DNA from: Desulfobulbaceae bacterium
GTDB lineage: Bacteria; Desulfobacterota; Desulfobulbia; Desulfobulbales; SURF-16
NCBI GenBank assembly: GCA_021160685.1
Contig: JAGHCC010000009.1
Span: forward strand, 1-15,036
Reading direction: 5' to 3'
Length of the DNA stretch: 15,036 bases
Shown here: piece after piece, positions 1-7,038 of the stretch
Numbering within the stretch: position 1 is the stretch's first letter
Layout: each line of letters opens with the position of its first letter
Translations under genes and position numbers: made by a program
The notes under the pieces: model-generated
What the model was told of the DNA's origin: nothing
Seen by the model: only the letters and a program-made list of their open reading frames with translations
Databases searched by the model: none

Positions 1-1100
1 AGGTTTCCGAAACAGCCTCGGAAGTTGATGTAATTCCGATTGCGGAACTGGAGGAGACGGTTGCTGAAGCTGTAGATGAAAAGGTTGACGCGGCTGTTAT
101 CCCCATTCCGGATGAGAGAGAAAAAACAAAGTCCATTCTGCATGAGGACGAGGGCGGTTTTTTCAACCGTCTTAAGACGCGTTTGTCTAAATCACGGGGA
201 TCACTCGTCAAAAGAGTCGATGAGCTTTTCCTCGGTAAAAAAGTGATTGATCAGGAACTGCTCGACGATCTTGAAGAAATTTTGATTACTGCGGATCTCG
301 GCATTTCCACGACCCAGGAACTGGTGAATTATGCCAGTGATAAGGTTGCCAGAAAGGAGTTGAGTGACCCCAGTGCCTTGAAAAAGGTGCTCAGGGAGAA
401 AATTACCGAGTACCTGCTCAGCTCGGATCAACCAGCTGAGCTGGTTATGCCGGAGAGCGGCCCGTTTATCATCATGGTTGTCGGTGTCAATGGCGTGGGC
501 AAGACAACAACCATCGGCAAGATGGCCCGTAAATTTGTCCGTTCCGGCCAGAGTGTCGCCCTGGTTGCGGCCGACACTTTCCGGGCCGCTGCCATTGAAC
601 AGCTGCAGATCTGGGGGGAAAGGATCGGGGTTGAGGTGATCAGCCAGAAATTTGGCTCTGATCCTTCCTCGGTTGTCTTTGACGCTCTGGCCGTGGCCCG
701 GAATTTTGATGTCGTAATCATTGATACGGCCGGCCGGCTGCATACCGAGGTCAACCTCATGGAAGAGTTGAAAAAAATCAAGAGAGTGGCGGGAAAGAAG
801 CTTGAAGGCGCGCCCCATGAGGTTCTGCTTGTCCTTGATGCCACCACGGGCCAGAACGGTATTTCTCAGGCCAGACTGTTTAATGAAGCAGTTGGTGTCA
901 CCGGTCTTGCCTTGACCAAGCTTGATGGCACGGCCAAGGGCGGTATTGTTGTCAATGTCTGCCGTGAAATTAACATCCCTATACGTTTTATCGGAATTGG
1001 CGAACAGATGGATGATCTACGTGATTTTGATCCCAATGAGTTTGCCGAGGCATTGTTTGCCGAGGACAACGGTGAGGATGGAGAGCTGAATTTCGAATAA
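1..1100 (+). CDS. ftsY: Signal recognition particle receptor FtsY (5' end outside window)
   Basis: FtsY is the membrane-associated SRP receptor GTPase that docks SRP-ribosome complexes at the translocon. The frame is open from base 3 with no stop, so the gene begins upstream. The first ~60 visible codons encode an acidic, Glu/Asp/Val-rich stretch typical of the FtsY A domain; a TTG at 183 is therefore not the true start. From 183 the NG domain follows: the helical N domain, then G1 GVNGVGKTTT (from about 483), the DTFRAAA motif, DTAGR (from 723), TKLDG (from about 915) and a GIGE closing motif. FtsY is separated from its relative Ffh by the acidic extension and the absence of an M domain: the protein ends shortly after the G domain. 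The gene ends at a TAA, and no terminator hairpin is evident in the 180 bp downstream. Confidence 0.97.
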   Translation, partial: VSETASEVDVIPIAELEETVAEAVDEKVDAAVIPIPDEREKTKSILHEDEGGFFNRLKTRLSKSRGSLVKRVDELFLGKKVIDQELLDDLEEILITADLGISTTQELVNYASDKVARKELSDPSALKKVLREKITEYLLSSDQPAELVMPESGPFIIMVVGVNGVGKTTTIGKMARKFVRSGQSVALVAADTFRAAAIEQLQIWGERIGVEVISQKFGSDPSSVVFDALAVARNFDVVIIDTAGRLHTEVNLMEELKKIKRVAGKKLEGAPHEVLLVLDATTGQNGISQARLFNEAVGVTGLALTKLDGTAKGGIVVNVCREINIPIRFIGIGEQMDDLRDFDPNEFAEALFAEDNGEDGELNFE

Positions 1101-1281
1101 CGAAGAAAGATCCTTACTAAAAATTCTATTTTGCACGTTAAGTGGCCTAAAATAATCAAATAGAAATATCTGCATTTCGAAATTTGACATTCATTATTCA
1201 ATTGCCGTTATTGGATTCAAATTGACCGCATTTAGTTCTGTAACCCATTAACATTGCATCCCATTGCAAATCTGACTTCCC

Positions 1282-2112
1282 ATGCCTCAATATAAATATC
1301 ATAGTCAACCCGGCTGCGGTGGCTGTCTGCTGATCTTCATGATGGCCCTGCTTCTTTTTGGTGGCGCGCCCCTGCTTTTTGAGATTATGGGCTTCCTGCT
1401 GGTTTCTGGTCTTTTTGTTGTTTTTTTTCTTGTTGCCGCCTTTTGGTTGTTTTCCGCCTATGTTCGTAAGAGGGTGAGCAACTATGAACATCAGCAGTCC
1501 GAGGCCCGTAATCATTTTGTTCAGCTTCTTGTTCATATCCTGGTGAAAATTGCCCAGATTGACGGTGACATCACCAGGGTGGAACTGCAGACCATCCAGA
1601 ATTATTTTCGTCATAATCTGCGCTATAACCAGGAACAGATGTTCTGGGTAAAGGAGTTGATCAAGGACGGCTCCCGATCAACCGAGAGCATGGAGTCCCT
1701 GCTGGAGCAGTTTCGCAATACATTTTCCTATGAGCCCCGGCTGATTTTGTTGGAGCTGGTTTTTCAGGTTCTCTACACCAAGGAGCAGATCCCGCCGGGG
1801 GAACTGGAGCTGGCCCAGAACATTGCCGATTATCTCGACATCTCCCAGTATGATCAGCAAACCATCTGGAGCAGATACCGCTACCAGCGGCATCAATATC
1901 CCGGTGTTTCCGACGAAGAAAAATATTATGAGGTTCTGGGATTGACTCCTGCCGCTGATTTCGCCACCATAAAAAAATCCTACAGAAAACTCAGCATGAA
2001 GTATCATCCTGATAAGGTCAGCCATCTTGACGAGGAATTTCGCAAAATTGCTGAAGAAAAGATGAAAGAAATAAATGTCGCGTACGATTATTTAAGCAAG
2101 AAAATGAAGTAA
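1282..2112 (+). CDS. Membrane-anchored TerB + J-domain protein (DjlA-like co-chaperone)
   Basis: 276 aa. Residues ~14-60 are strongly hydrophobic and likely form two closely spaced membrane segments, preceded by a Cys/Gly-rich PGCGGC motif. Residues ~74-195 are helical with the acidic KIAQIDGDIT pattern of TerB-like domains. Residues ~212-276 are a DnaJ J domain with the DnaK-activating HPD at 242-244. This order (membrane anchor, TerB, C-terminal J domain) matches DjlA, an inner-membrane DnaK co-chaperone. The ATG at 1282 is the only reasonable start because an in-frame TGA lies at 1273; it lacks a clear Shine-Dalgarno sequence. Notably, the last base of the final Lys codon and the TAA stop belong to the inserted element that starts at 2109. 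Without the insertion the frame would end four residues later (Asn-Asn-Ser-Arg), at a TAG now at 2320-2322. The exact partner and role are inferred from the family. Confidence 0.85.
   Translation: MPQYKYHSQPGCGGCLLIFMMALLLFGGAPLLFEIMGFLLVSGLFVVFFLVAAFWLFSAYVRKRVSNYEHQQSEARNHFVQLLVHILVKIAQIDGDITRVELQTIQNYFRHNLRYNQEQMFWVKELIKDGSRSTESMESLLEQFRNTFSYEPRLILLELVFQVLYTKEQIPPGELELAQNIADYLDISQYDQQTIWSRYRYQRHQYPGVSDEEKYYEVLGLTPAADFATIKKSYRKLSMKYHPDKVSHLDEEFRKIAEEKMKEINVAYDYLSKKMK
2101..2108. repeat. Left 8-bp target-site duplication of element 1
   Basis: AAAATGAA immediately precedes the GTAA end of the miniature element and recurs exactly at 2302-2309, right after its other end. An 8-bp duplication is characteristic of IS66-family transposition. 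Confidence 0.85.
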
Positions 2113-2301
2113 CTGTTCAGGAGCACCCCATCTTGTCCCATTTCGGAGTCTCGCATACTCGCTTACCTGGCCTTCTCGAATAGCACAAGTATGCTTCAAA
2201 GGCCCAAATGAACCAGGTAAGCGTAGACTCCGATATGGAGCACTCCTAAACACTTACAGAACGGTGGTTATGCCAATTTGGTGGCCCACCTGAATAGTTA
2301 C
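2109..2301. mobile_element. Miniature inverted-repeat element 1, IS66-type ends
   Basis: 193 bp, no coding capacity. The left end GTAACTGTTCAGGAG and the reverse complement of the right end, GTAACTATTCAGGTG, match at 13 of 15 positions. The element is bounded by the duplication AAAATGAA (2101-2108 and 2302-2309). A second right-end-like sequence lies inside at 2243-2257 and pairs with the left end (13/15). It closes a long hairpin whose inner arms are 2144-2151/2225-2232 and 2160-2170/2213-2223. GTAA termini plus 8-bp duplications are established features of the IS66 family, so this looks like a non-autonomous derivative mobilised by an IS66-type transposase encoded elsewhere. The element shares its plan and sequence blocks with the copy at 3587-3739. 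Confidence 0.85.
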
Positions 2302-2309
2302 AAAATGAA
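2302..2309. repeat. Right 8-bp target-site duplication of element 1
   Basis: AAAATGAA, identical to 2101-2108. Joining the two flanks restores an open J-domain reading frame that continues to a TAG at 2320-2322, which supports this as the pre-insertion sequence. Confidence 0.85.
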
Positions 2310-2380
2310 TAACTCAAGGTAGACAGGCTAAAGCAGCCGTCGCGCTGTTAACCATCAATTGAACTGCCCGCAGTAACGAT

Positions 2381-2387
2381 AAAGGAG
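2381..2387 (+). promoter_or_regulatory. Strong ribosome binding site of the aminotransferase gene
   Basis: AAAGGAG sits five bases before the ATG at 2393 and fixes that start. Confidence 0.85.
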
Positions 2388-2392
2388 CAAGC

Positions 2393-3580
2393 ATGGCCAT
2401 TTCCACAAAAATGAATGATTTTGCCCAACGTTCTTCCTGGATTCGCAAGATGTTTGAGGAAGGAGCTAAATTAAAAAAAGAATTCGGCGCTGATAAAGTG
2501 TTTGATTTCAGCCTGGGGAATCCAGATGTACCGCCGCCGCCGCAATTTTCCGAAATTTTGCAGAAACTGGCTACCGAGGAAAAACCAGGTATCCATGGGT
2601 ATATGCCAAACGGCGGTTATCCTTTTGTCCGGGAGGCCGTGGCAGCGCGGATATCAAAGGACCAGGGAGTGACAGTGATCGGAGATGAGCTGCTCATGAC
2701 CTGTGGTGCGGCCGGAGGCCTGAATGTTGTGCTGAAATCGATTCTCAATCCCGCTGAAGAGGTGATTTTTCTGGCACCATTTTTTGTTGAATATCATTTT
2801 TATGTGGATAACCAGGGTGGGACTTCTAAAATCGTCAATACCACCCCTGATTTTAATCTTGACCTTGACGCCATTGAAGCGGCCATCACAGATAAAACCA
2901 AGGCCATGATCATCAACAGTCCCAACAATCCAACCGGTCAGATTTATCCTGCTGCGGATCTGGCCCGATTGGGTGAAATTCTTGAGGCTGCTCAGAAGAA
3001 ACATAACTCCACCATTTTTCTGCTCAGCGATGAGCCCTACCGCAAGATTGTTTTTGATGACAATAAGGTGCCTAGCATCTTTGCCGCCTACCGCAACAGT
3101 ATCGTGGTTTCATCCTATTCAAAGGATCTTTCTTTGCCCGGTGAACGGATCGGCTATATCGCCATCCATCCGGAAATTGATGAAAAGGCTCCTTTGCTTG
3201 GCGCCATGACCCTGGCCAATCGGATTCTTGGCTTTGTCAATGCCCCGGCCCTGATGCAACGGGTCGTGGCGCAGCTCGGGGATGCCACTGTAGACTGCTC
3301 TGTTTATACCCGCAGACGGGAGATTTTCTGTAAAATTCTTGCCGATGCCGGCTATGAGTTCACGCCTCCCAAAGGGGCTTTTTATGTCTTCCCGAAATCT
3401 CCCATTGAAGACGATGCTGCTTTTGTTGCCCATCTGCAGAAATATAAAATTCTTGCCGTGCCTGGCCGCGGCTTTGGCATGCCCGGCTATTTCAGGCTGG
3501 CCTTCTGTGTTGATGACGGAGTGATCGAACGCTCCGCCCCTGCTTTTAAAGAGGCCATGGTGACAATCAGCGCGTCGTGA
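2393..3580 (+). CDS. PLP-dependent class I/II aminotransferase
   Basis: 395 aa, usual length for fold-type I aminotransferases. It transfers an amino group between an amino acid and a 2-oxo acid in the cytoplasm; the substrate cannot be read from sequence. Visible family landmarks are the N-terminal FSLGNPD (39-45), the GYMPNGGYP segment (69-77), SPNNPTG (176-182, PLP-binding Asn), SDEPYRK (212-218, with the Asp that contacts the pyridine nitrogen and the Tyr), SYSKDLSLPGER (241-252) with the Schiff-base Lys244, and the carboxylate-binding Arg368 in YFRLAF. A strong ribosome binding site precedes the start. It was probably once tightly linked to the downstream glycosyltransferase gene: removing the inserted element leaves only three bases between this stop and the next ATG. 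The element's target duplication begins inside this gene's TGA stop. Confidence 0.93.
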   Translation: MAISTKMNDFAQRSSWIRKMFEEGAKLKKEFGADKVFDFSLGNPDVPPPPQFSEILQKLATEEKPGIHGYMPNGGYPFVREAVAARISKDQGVTVIGDELLMTCGAAGGLNVVLKSILNPAEEVIFLAPFFVEYHFYVDNQGGTSKIVNTTPDFNLDLDAIEAAITDKTKAMIINSPNNPTGQIYPAADLARLGEILEAAQKKHNSTIFLLSDEPYRKIVFDDNKVPSIFAAYRNSIVVSSYSKDLSLPGERIGYIAIHPEIDEKAPLLGAMTLANRILGFVNAPALMQRVVAQLGDATVDCSVYTRRREIFCKILADAGYEFTPPKGAFYVFPKSPIEDDAAFVAHLQKYKILAVPGRGFGMPGYFRLAFCVDDGVIERSAPAFKEAMVTISAS

Positions 3581-3586
3581 TGCATG
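3579..3586. repeat. Left 8-bp target-site duplication of element 2
   Basis: GATGCATG directly before the GTAATCG end; an identical copy lies at 3740-3747. This copy carries the duplicated original ATG of the downstream gene (3584-3586). Confidence 0.85.
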
Positions 3587-3739
3587 GTAATCGTTTACCA
3601 GCACCTCATCTTCGCTCGTTTGAGCTTTGTCGCATAGAGGGGCTATAGCGACAAAGCTCAAACGAACAAATCTAAGGCACTGGTAAACGATTACAGGGCG
3701 GATGTTTTCGTGAAGTTGTAGTCCCCGGTGAACGGTTAC
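3587..3739. mobile_element. Miniature inverted-repeat element 2, IS66-type ends
   Basis: 153 bp. The left end GTAATCGTTTACCAG matches the reverse complement of the right end, GTAACCGTTCACCGG, at 12 of 15 positions, and the element is bounded by the duplication GATGCATG. Inside, 3587-3601 pairs perfectly with 3680-3694 (15 bp), and 3616-3633 pairs perfectly with 3648-3665 (18 bp), leaving a 14-base loop. The inner right-end copy lies 45 bases before the outer one, against 44 in element 1. Blocks shared with element 1 include AGCACC-Y-CATCTT, TCGCATA and GCACT-N2-TAAAC. There is no coding capacity for a transposase. It separates the aminotransferase from the glycosyltransferase gene. Confidence 0.87.
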
Positions 3740-3747
3740 GATGCATG
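3740..3747. repeat. Right 8-bp target-site duplication of element 2
   Basis: GATGCATG, identical to 3579-3586. Its last three bases are the ATG now used by the glycosyltransferase gene. Confidence 0.85.
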
Positions 3748-4800
3748 AATATCCTGGTTCTTGAACCTTATTACGGCGGTTCCCATAAAGCGTTTTTGGA
3801 CCAGCTGATAAGCCGTCTGCCATTCTCGTTTGAGCTTGTCACCTTGCCGGCCCGAAAATGGAAGTGGCGAATGAGGCTTTCGGCGCCTTATTTTGCCGGT
3901 AAACTGTCTGAATCGCACAAGTTTGACAGGGTTCTCTGTTCGACCTTTGTTGATGTGGCCACTCTGCGGGCATTGGGGCCGGAGTGGCTTCGTCATGTTC
4001 CCCTGCTGACTTATTTTCATGAAAACCAGTTTGCCTACCCAGTTCAGGTGAAGGATGAGCGGGATTTTCATTTTGCTTTAACCAATTTGACCACGGCTCT
4101 GGCCTCCGACAGTTTGGCCTTTAATTCCCGCTACAACCTGGAGAGCTTTCTGGCCGGCTGCAGAAAGATCGTTAAGGTTGCTGATGATATGCAGTTAGAC
4201 ACTCCGGATCTGCTGCGGGAAAAAATCTCCGTCCTCTATCCCGGTCTGGATTTTGAGGCCATTGATTTGGCCCCGGACCGGCAAAAGAACAAAACTCCGG
4301 TTATTATCTGGAATCATCGCTGGGAACATGATAAAAATCCGGACGAGTTTTTTCAGGCCCTTTTTGAATTGGACAGGCGGAAGATCGATTTTCAGCTGGT
4401 GGTGCTGGGGCAGTCTTTTCAGCGGCGGCCGGAAATCTTTCAGGTGGCCAGGGAGCGGCTGGCCCACCGCATTCTTCATTTTGGCTATGTCAAATCCCGT
4501 CGGGAATATATCGACTGGCTGAAACAGGGTGATCTCGTCATCTCCACCGCCAGCCATGAATTTTACGGCATGGCCGTTATTGAGGCGGTGCGGGCCGGCT
4601 GTACGCCGTTTTTGCCGGACAGGTTGTCCTATCCCGAGCTTTTTCCCCCGGAATTTCTTTATCCCCAGGATGGCTTGACCAGGCAACTTGAAATGAAATT
4701 AAAGAAACGAATTTTTCAGGATCAAAAGAGTTGCTGCAAGTTAACTGAACAATTCTCCTGGCAGCGTCTCACGCAAAAATATGTGGATTGGTTTGTATAA
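3745..4800 (+). CDS. GTDC1/QTMAN-like glycosyltransferase (DUF3524 + GT-B C-terminal domain)
   Basis: 351 aa. The N-terminus EPYYGGSHK (7-15), LPARKWKWRMR (~34-44), YFHENQFAYPV (~91-101) and the C-terminal RWEHDKNPDEFF and ISTASHEFYGMAVIEAV segments correspond closely to human GTDC1. GTDC1 was identified as QTMAN, which mannosylates queuosine at position 34 of cytosolic tRNA-Asp. The C-terminal half has the GT4-like Glu-rich nucleotide-sugar-binding motif HEFYGMAVIEA. A cytoplasmic tRNA- or nucleoside-glycosylating role is inferred from this family; donor and acceptor cannot be seen. The start codon lies within the target duplication of the upstream element, and no good Shine-Dalgarno sequence precedes it, so expression may have been altered by the insertion. 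The stop TAA overlaps the next gene's ATG by one base, implying translational coupling. Confidence 0.85.
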   Translation: MNILVLEPYYGGSHKAFLDQLISRLPFSFELVTLPARKWKWRMRLSAPYFAGKLSESHKFDRVLCSTFVDVATLRALGPEWLRHVPLLTYFHENQFAYPVQVKDERDFHFALTNLTTALASDSLAFNSRYNLESFLAGCRKIVKVADDMQLDTPDLLREKISVLYPGLDFEAIDLAPDRQKNKTPVIIWNHRWEHDKNPDEFFQALFELDRRKIDFQLVVLGQSFQRRPEIFQVARERLAHRILHFGYVKSRREYIDWLKQGDLVISTASHEFYGMAVIEAVRAGCTPFLPDRLSYPELFPPEFLYPQDGLTRQLEMKLKKRIFQDQKSCCKLTEQFSWQRLTQKYVDWFV

Positions 4801-5237
4801 TGATTGCTTTTGATCTGGCCTGCGCCTGCGGCTGTCATTTTGAAGGATGGTTTCAGAATCACGCTGACTTTACCCGCCAGCATGAGGAGGGGCTTATCCC
4901 TTGTCCGGAATGCGGCGAGAGCGGTCAGATTCGTAAATTGCTTTCACCGGTTGCCTTTCTGGGCAAAGGCGGTCAGGAATTCCCTATCACCGAGACGGAT
5001 GTTCACGATCCGGAGAAGAAAGCTGCTGAAAACATGCTGGGCATGATTCAAAATGTTATAAAAAAGTTTGAGAACGTGGGCACGGATCTGGCAAAAGAGG
5101 CGCTTAAAATCCATTTTGGCGTCACTGAACCGCGTAATATCAGGGGTGTTGCCACGGAGGATGAAGAGGACGAATTGAAAAAAGAAGGGATTGAACTGTT
5201 GAAAATTCACCTGCCCGAGAAAGAGCAGCCTCATTGA
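4800..5237 (+). CDS. DUF1178 family zinc-ribbon-like protein
   Basis: 145 aa. The typical DUF1178 opening is seen: a start like MIxFDL, a CxCxC cluster at residues 8-12 followed by HFEGWF, then a CPEC knuckle at 35-38, a Gly-rich middle and an acidic C-terminus. The Cys pairs suggest metal (probably zinc) binding; the biochemical role of the family is unknown to me. An ATG at 4788 would add four residues, but the ATG at 4800 gives the family-typical N-terminus and overlaps the upstream TAA (TAATG), so I prefer it. It is the last gene of the left + strand block and faces the convergent peptidase gene. Confidence 0.9.
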   Translation: MIAFDLACACGCHFEGWFQNHADFTRQHEEGLIPCPECGESGQIRKLLSPVAFLGKGGQEFPITETDVHDPEKKAAENMLGMIQNVIKKFENVGTDLAKEALKIHFGVTEPRNIRGVATEDEEDELKKEGIELLKIHLPEKEQPH

Positions 5238-5293
5238 CCGGGGACGATCTGTTATCTACTTCAGCTTAAGCTGAAGTGTCTGGCAACCGGTCA
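5235..5293. repeat. Nested inverted repeat with a perfect 20-bp palindrome
   Basis: ACTTCAGCTTAAGCTGAAGT at 5258-5277 is perfectly self-complementary (as RNA, an 8-bp stem with a UUAA loop). It is enclosed by TGACCGG at 5235-5241 and CCGGTCA at 5287-5293. It lies between two convergent genes, which suggests transcription termination or protein binding. No U-tract follows on either strand, so a standard intrinsic terminator is not supported. Confidence 0.5.
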
Positions 5294-5374
5294 GGGCAGT
5301 CGTTATTCCTTTTAGTCCAACTTGTTAATGAGTTCAACAGGAGTGCGCTCACGAAGCAAACCACTTCTCATACC

Positions 5375-6802
5375 TCAAAGTAATTCAGCATCTAAATCAT
5401 GGAGAAAAGAGGTCAGATCACGATGGTTGCCGGATTTCCACCAGCGGAGGAGGATATCGCCGGTTTCCGGATGAACAGGCCAGTTGCAGTCCATTTTGTC
5501 GGCAAGGTACTTCCATAAACTATCGGCTCCTATGAAGGCCTGGAAATAGTCACAGGAATAAAAATCCGGCATGAGATCAAAAAGATAGGTTTCCGGATCA
5601 TAATGAAAGCCTGTTTCCCGCTGCATAATTTTTGCATAATGCTTTTCCCCCTTCTGTAGCCTTCCTTCCTGGAAATTGTCCACCTCAATTAACAGTTTTG
5701 CTGCGTAGCGGCGGGCAAGGGCCAGCCATTTCACTTCATGAACATCCGCCACCTTGCGGGCGTCTTTCTCCGAGAGGCCCAGCACATCCTGCAAAAATCT
5801 GTGGGACAAGCATATTTTCTGCGTCAGGAAAGCATAGGTCTCCGACAAAGCGCCGGAATGAAAGAATTCCCTTTTTTCAGGCGGGAGAACAGGATCGACG
5901 AACAGGAAGCTCATGGCATGGCCCAGTTCATGGTACAGGGCTTCCAGGTCAAGCCAGCCCTGCAAGGGACCGGTCACGACATGGACCTCCTGGGGAATTG
6001 AAACGGGAATACAGTATGACTGGCTGCCGGGTTTTCCCTGTATGTGAACATGAAGGGCGGGTTGGTCGGCCAGTTTAAATCCCCAGCCGTTGAAAAAATC
6101 GATCGCCTTTGCAACAGTCAAGTCGCGCGGAAAAAGATGATCCAGATAGCGAAGGCCAAAAAGATAGATGGCGTCAAACCTGGAGGCGTCTTTCAGAGAA
6201 AGGCCTGTTACCTCATGCAAAAGCGGCCGGATGAGGCTGTCGTATTTTCCCCTGGTTTCAGCAAGAAATTGCATGGCCTGCTTTCTGGCGTCTGCAAGCA
6301 TGATCTTCTTTTTTTCATCACAATAGAAAATATACTCTTCATATCCCAGATCCTTCTCCAGGACATGCAAAAGAGTTTTCCAGGAGGCATGACTGAATGG
6401 GGCAAGAAAACGGCAGAGTGACAGGGTTTCTTTTGCCAGAATTTGTCTGGAGCGGTTGTCCCCGCTGTCCTGACACCAGGTTATGATTTCTCCAAAAGGT
6501 ACATCCTCTCCATTGACCTGGGCCTTGGCGCCGCGCATCCAGTTGTCGAGTATGGCCTGAAACGGCTCAATCCTTGTCCGAACAAAATGATCAACCGCCT
6601 CATGATAGAGCCTGCCATCTTGTCCCGATATTCCAAAAATTGATTTGATTTCTTTTACATCAGCAATATCAAGAGCAACGGTCTGATCTTTCGTCGGTGA
6701 CTTTCCGCCAAGATACAGGGAAAGATCTCGTCTCCTGATACTTTTGCTCATGGCGAGGAGGCGATCAAGCCAATATTGTTTTCTGTTGTTTGATCTGGTC
6801 AT
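5375..6802 (-). CDS. M3-like zinc metallopeptidase (oligopeptidase)
   Basis: 475 aa, shorter than typical M3 enzymes (about 560-700 aa). The zinc motif HELGH is at 291-295, with a probable third ligand Glu321 in the ALSETYAFL segment, 26 residues after the second His; thimet oligopeptidase has a similar 25-residue spacing. The rest is helical, with no signal peptide or membrane segment, indicating a cytoplasmic peptidase of the thermolysin-like (gluzincin) clan acting on peptides. The M3/M32-type assignment rests on this motif spacing and all-helical character. The start at 6802 has only a weak ribosome binding site; an ATG 17 codons downstream is an alternative but is no better preceded. Convergent to the DUF1178 gene. 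Confidence 0.75.
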   Translation of the reverse strand: MTRSNNRKQYWLDRLLAMSKSIRRRDLSLYLGGKSPTKDQTVALDIADVKEIKSIFGISGQDGRLYHEAVDHFVRTRIEPFQAILDNWMRGAKAQVNGEDVPFGEIITWCQDSGDNRSRQILAKETLSLCRFLAPFSHASWKTLLHVLEKDLGYEEYIFYCDEKKKIMLADARKQAMQFLAETRGKYDSLIRPLLHEVTGLSLKDASRFDAIYLFGLRYLDHLFPRDLTVAKAIDFFNGWGFKLADQPALHVHIQGKPGSQSYCIPVSIPQEVHVVTGPLQGWLDLEALYHELGHAMSFLFVDPVLPPEKREFFHSGALSETYAFLTQKICLSHRFLQDVLGLSEKDARKVADVHEVKWLALARRYAAKLLIEVDNFQEGRLQKGEKHYAKIMQRETGFHYDPETYLFDLMPDFYSCDYFQAFIGADSLWKYLADKMDCNWPVHPETGDILLRWWKSGNHRDLTSFLHDLDAELL

Positions 6803-6905
6803 TGGTGAAGGTCTGTTTTTTTTGTAGTAATGCTGCTTATAACTTTATCGATAATGGGCCACAAGGTTTTAATGATGTGACAAGGTTTGGGTTTTTAAGT
6901 AGAAT

Positions 6906-6923
6906 TCAATGTCATTAACTTAA
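6906..6923. repeat. Short dispersed repeat TCAATGTCATTAACTTAA
   Basis: Recurs with one mismatch at 8595-8612. The two copies flank the 7173-8534 gene in the same orientation. Confidence 0.6.
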
Positions 6924-6943
6924 GCGAATAATTTTGTTTTCAG

Positions 6944-7009
6944 CCACGAACCACACGAAAAAATACAAATTTTTTTCTTTTATTTTCGTGTAGTTCGCTG
7001 GTTTCGTGG
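6944..7009. repeat. Imperfect inverted repeat of the CCACGAA...TTCGTGG type
   Basis: CCACGAA (6944-6950) pairs with TTCGTGG (7003-7009) and CACGAAAA (6954-6961) pairs with TTTTCGTG (6983-6990). A-rich and T-rich stretches lie in the loop. Non-coding hairpin between divergent genes. Confidence 0.6.
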
Positions 7010-7038
7010 TAACATTCAATAAGTGGCATACCGATAAC

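Noticed and set aside
201..818. 205-codon antisense frame within ftsY
   Set aside because: Shadow of a strongly conserved gene on the other strand.
1184..1212. TTGACA as a -35 box for the J-domain gene
   Set aside because: No acceptable -10 at 16-18 bases spacing.
2109..3739. CRISPR-like repeats
   Set aside because: Only two dispersed inverted-repeat units with target duplications, not regularly spaced direct repeats with unique spacers.
3119..3823. 234-codon antisense frame over the aminotransferase end and element 2
   Set aside because: Opposite a well-supported gene; its middle is the mobile element and the protein has no recognisable features.
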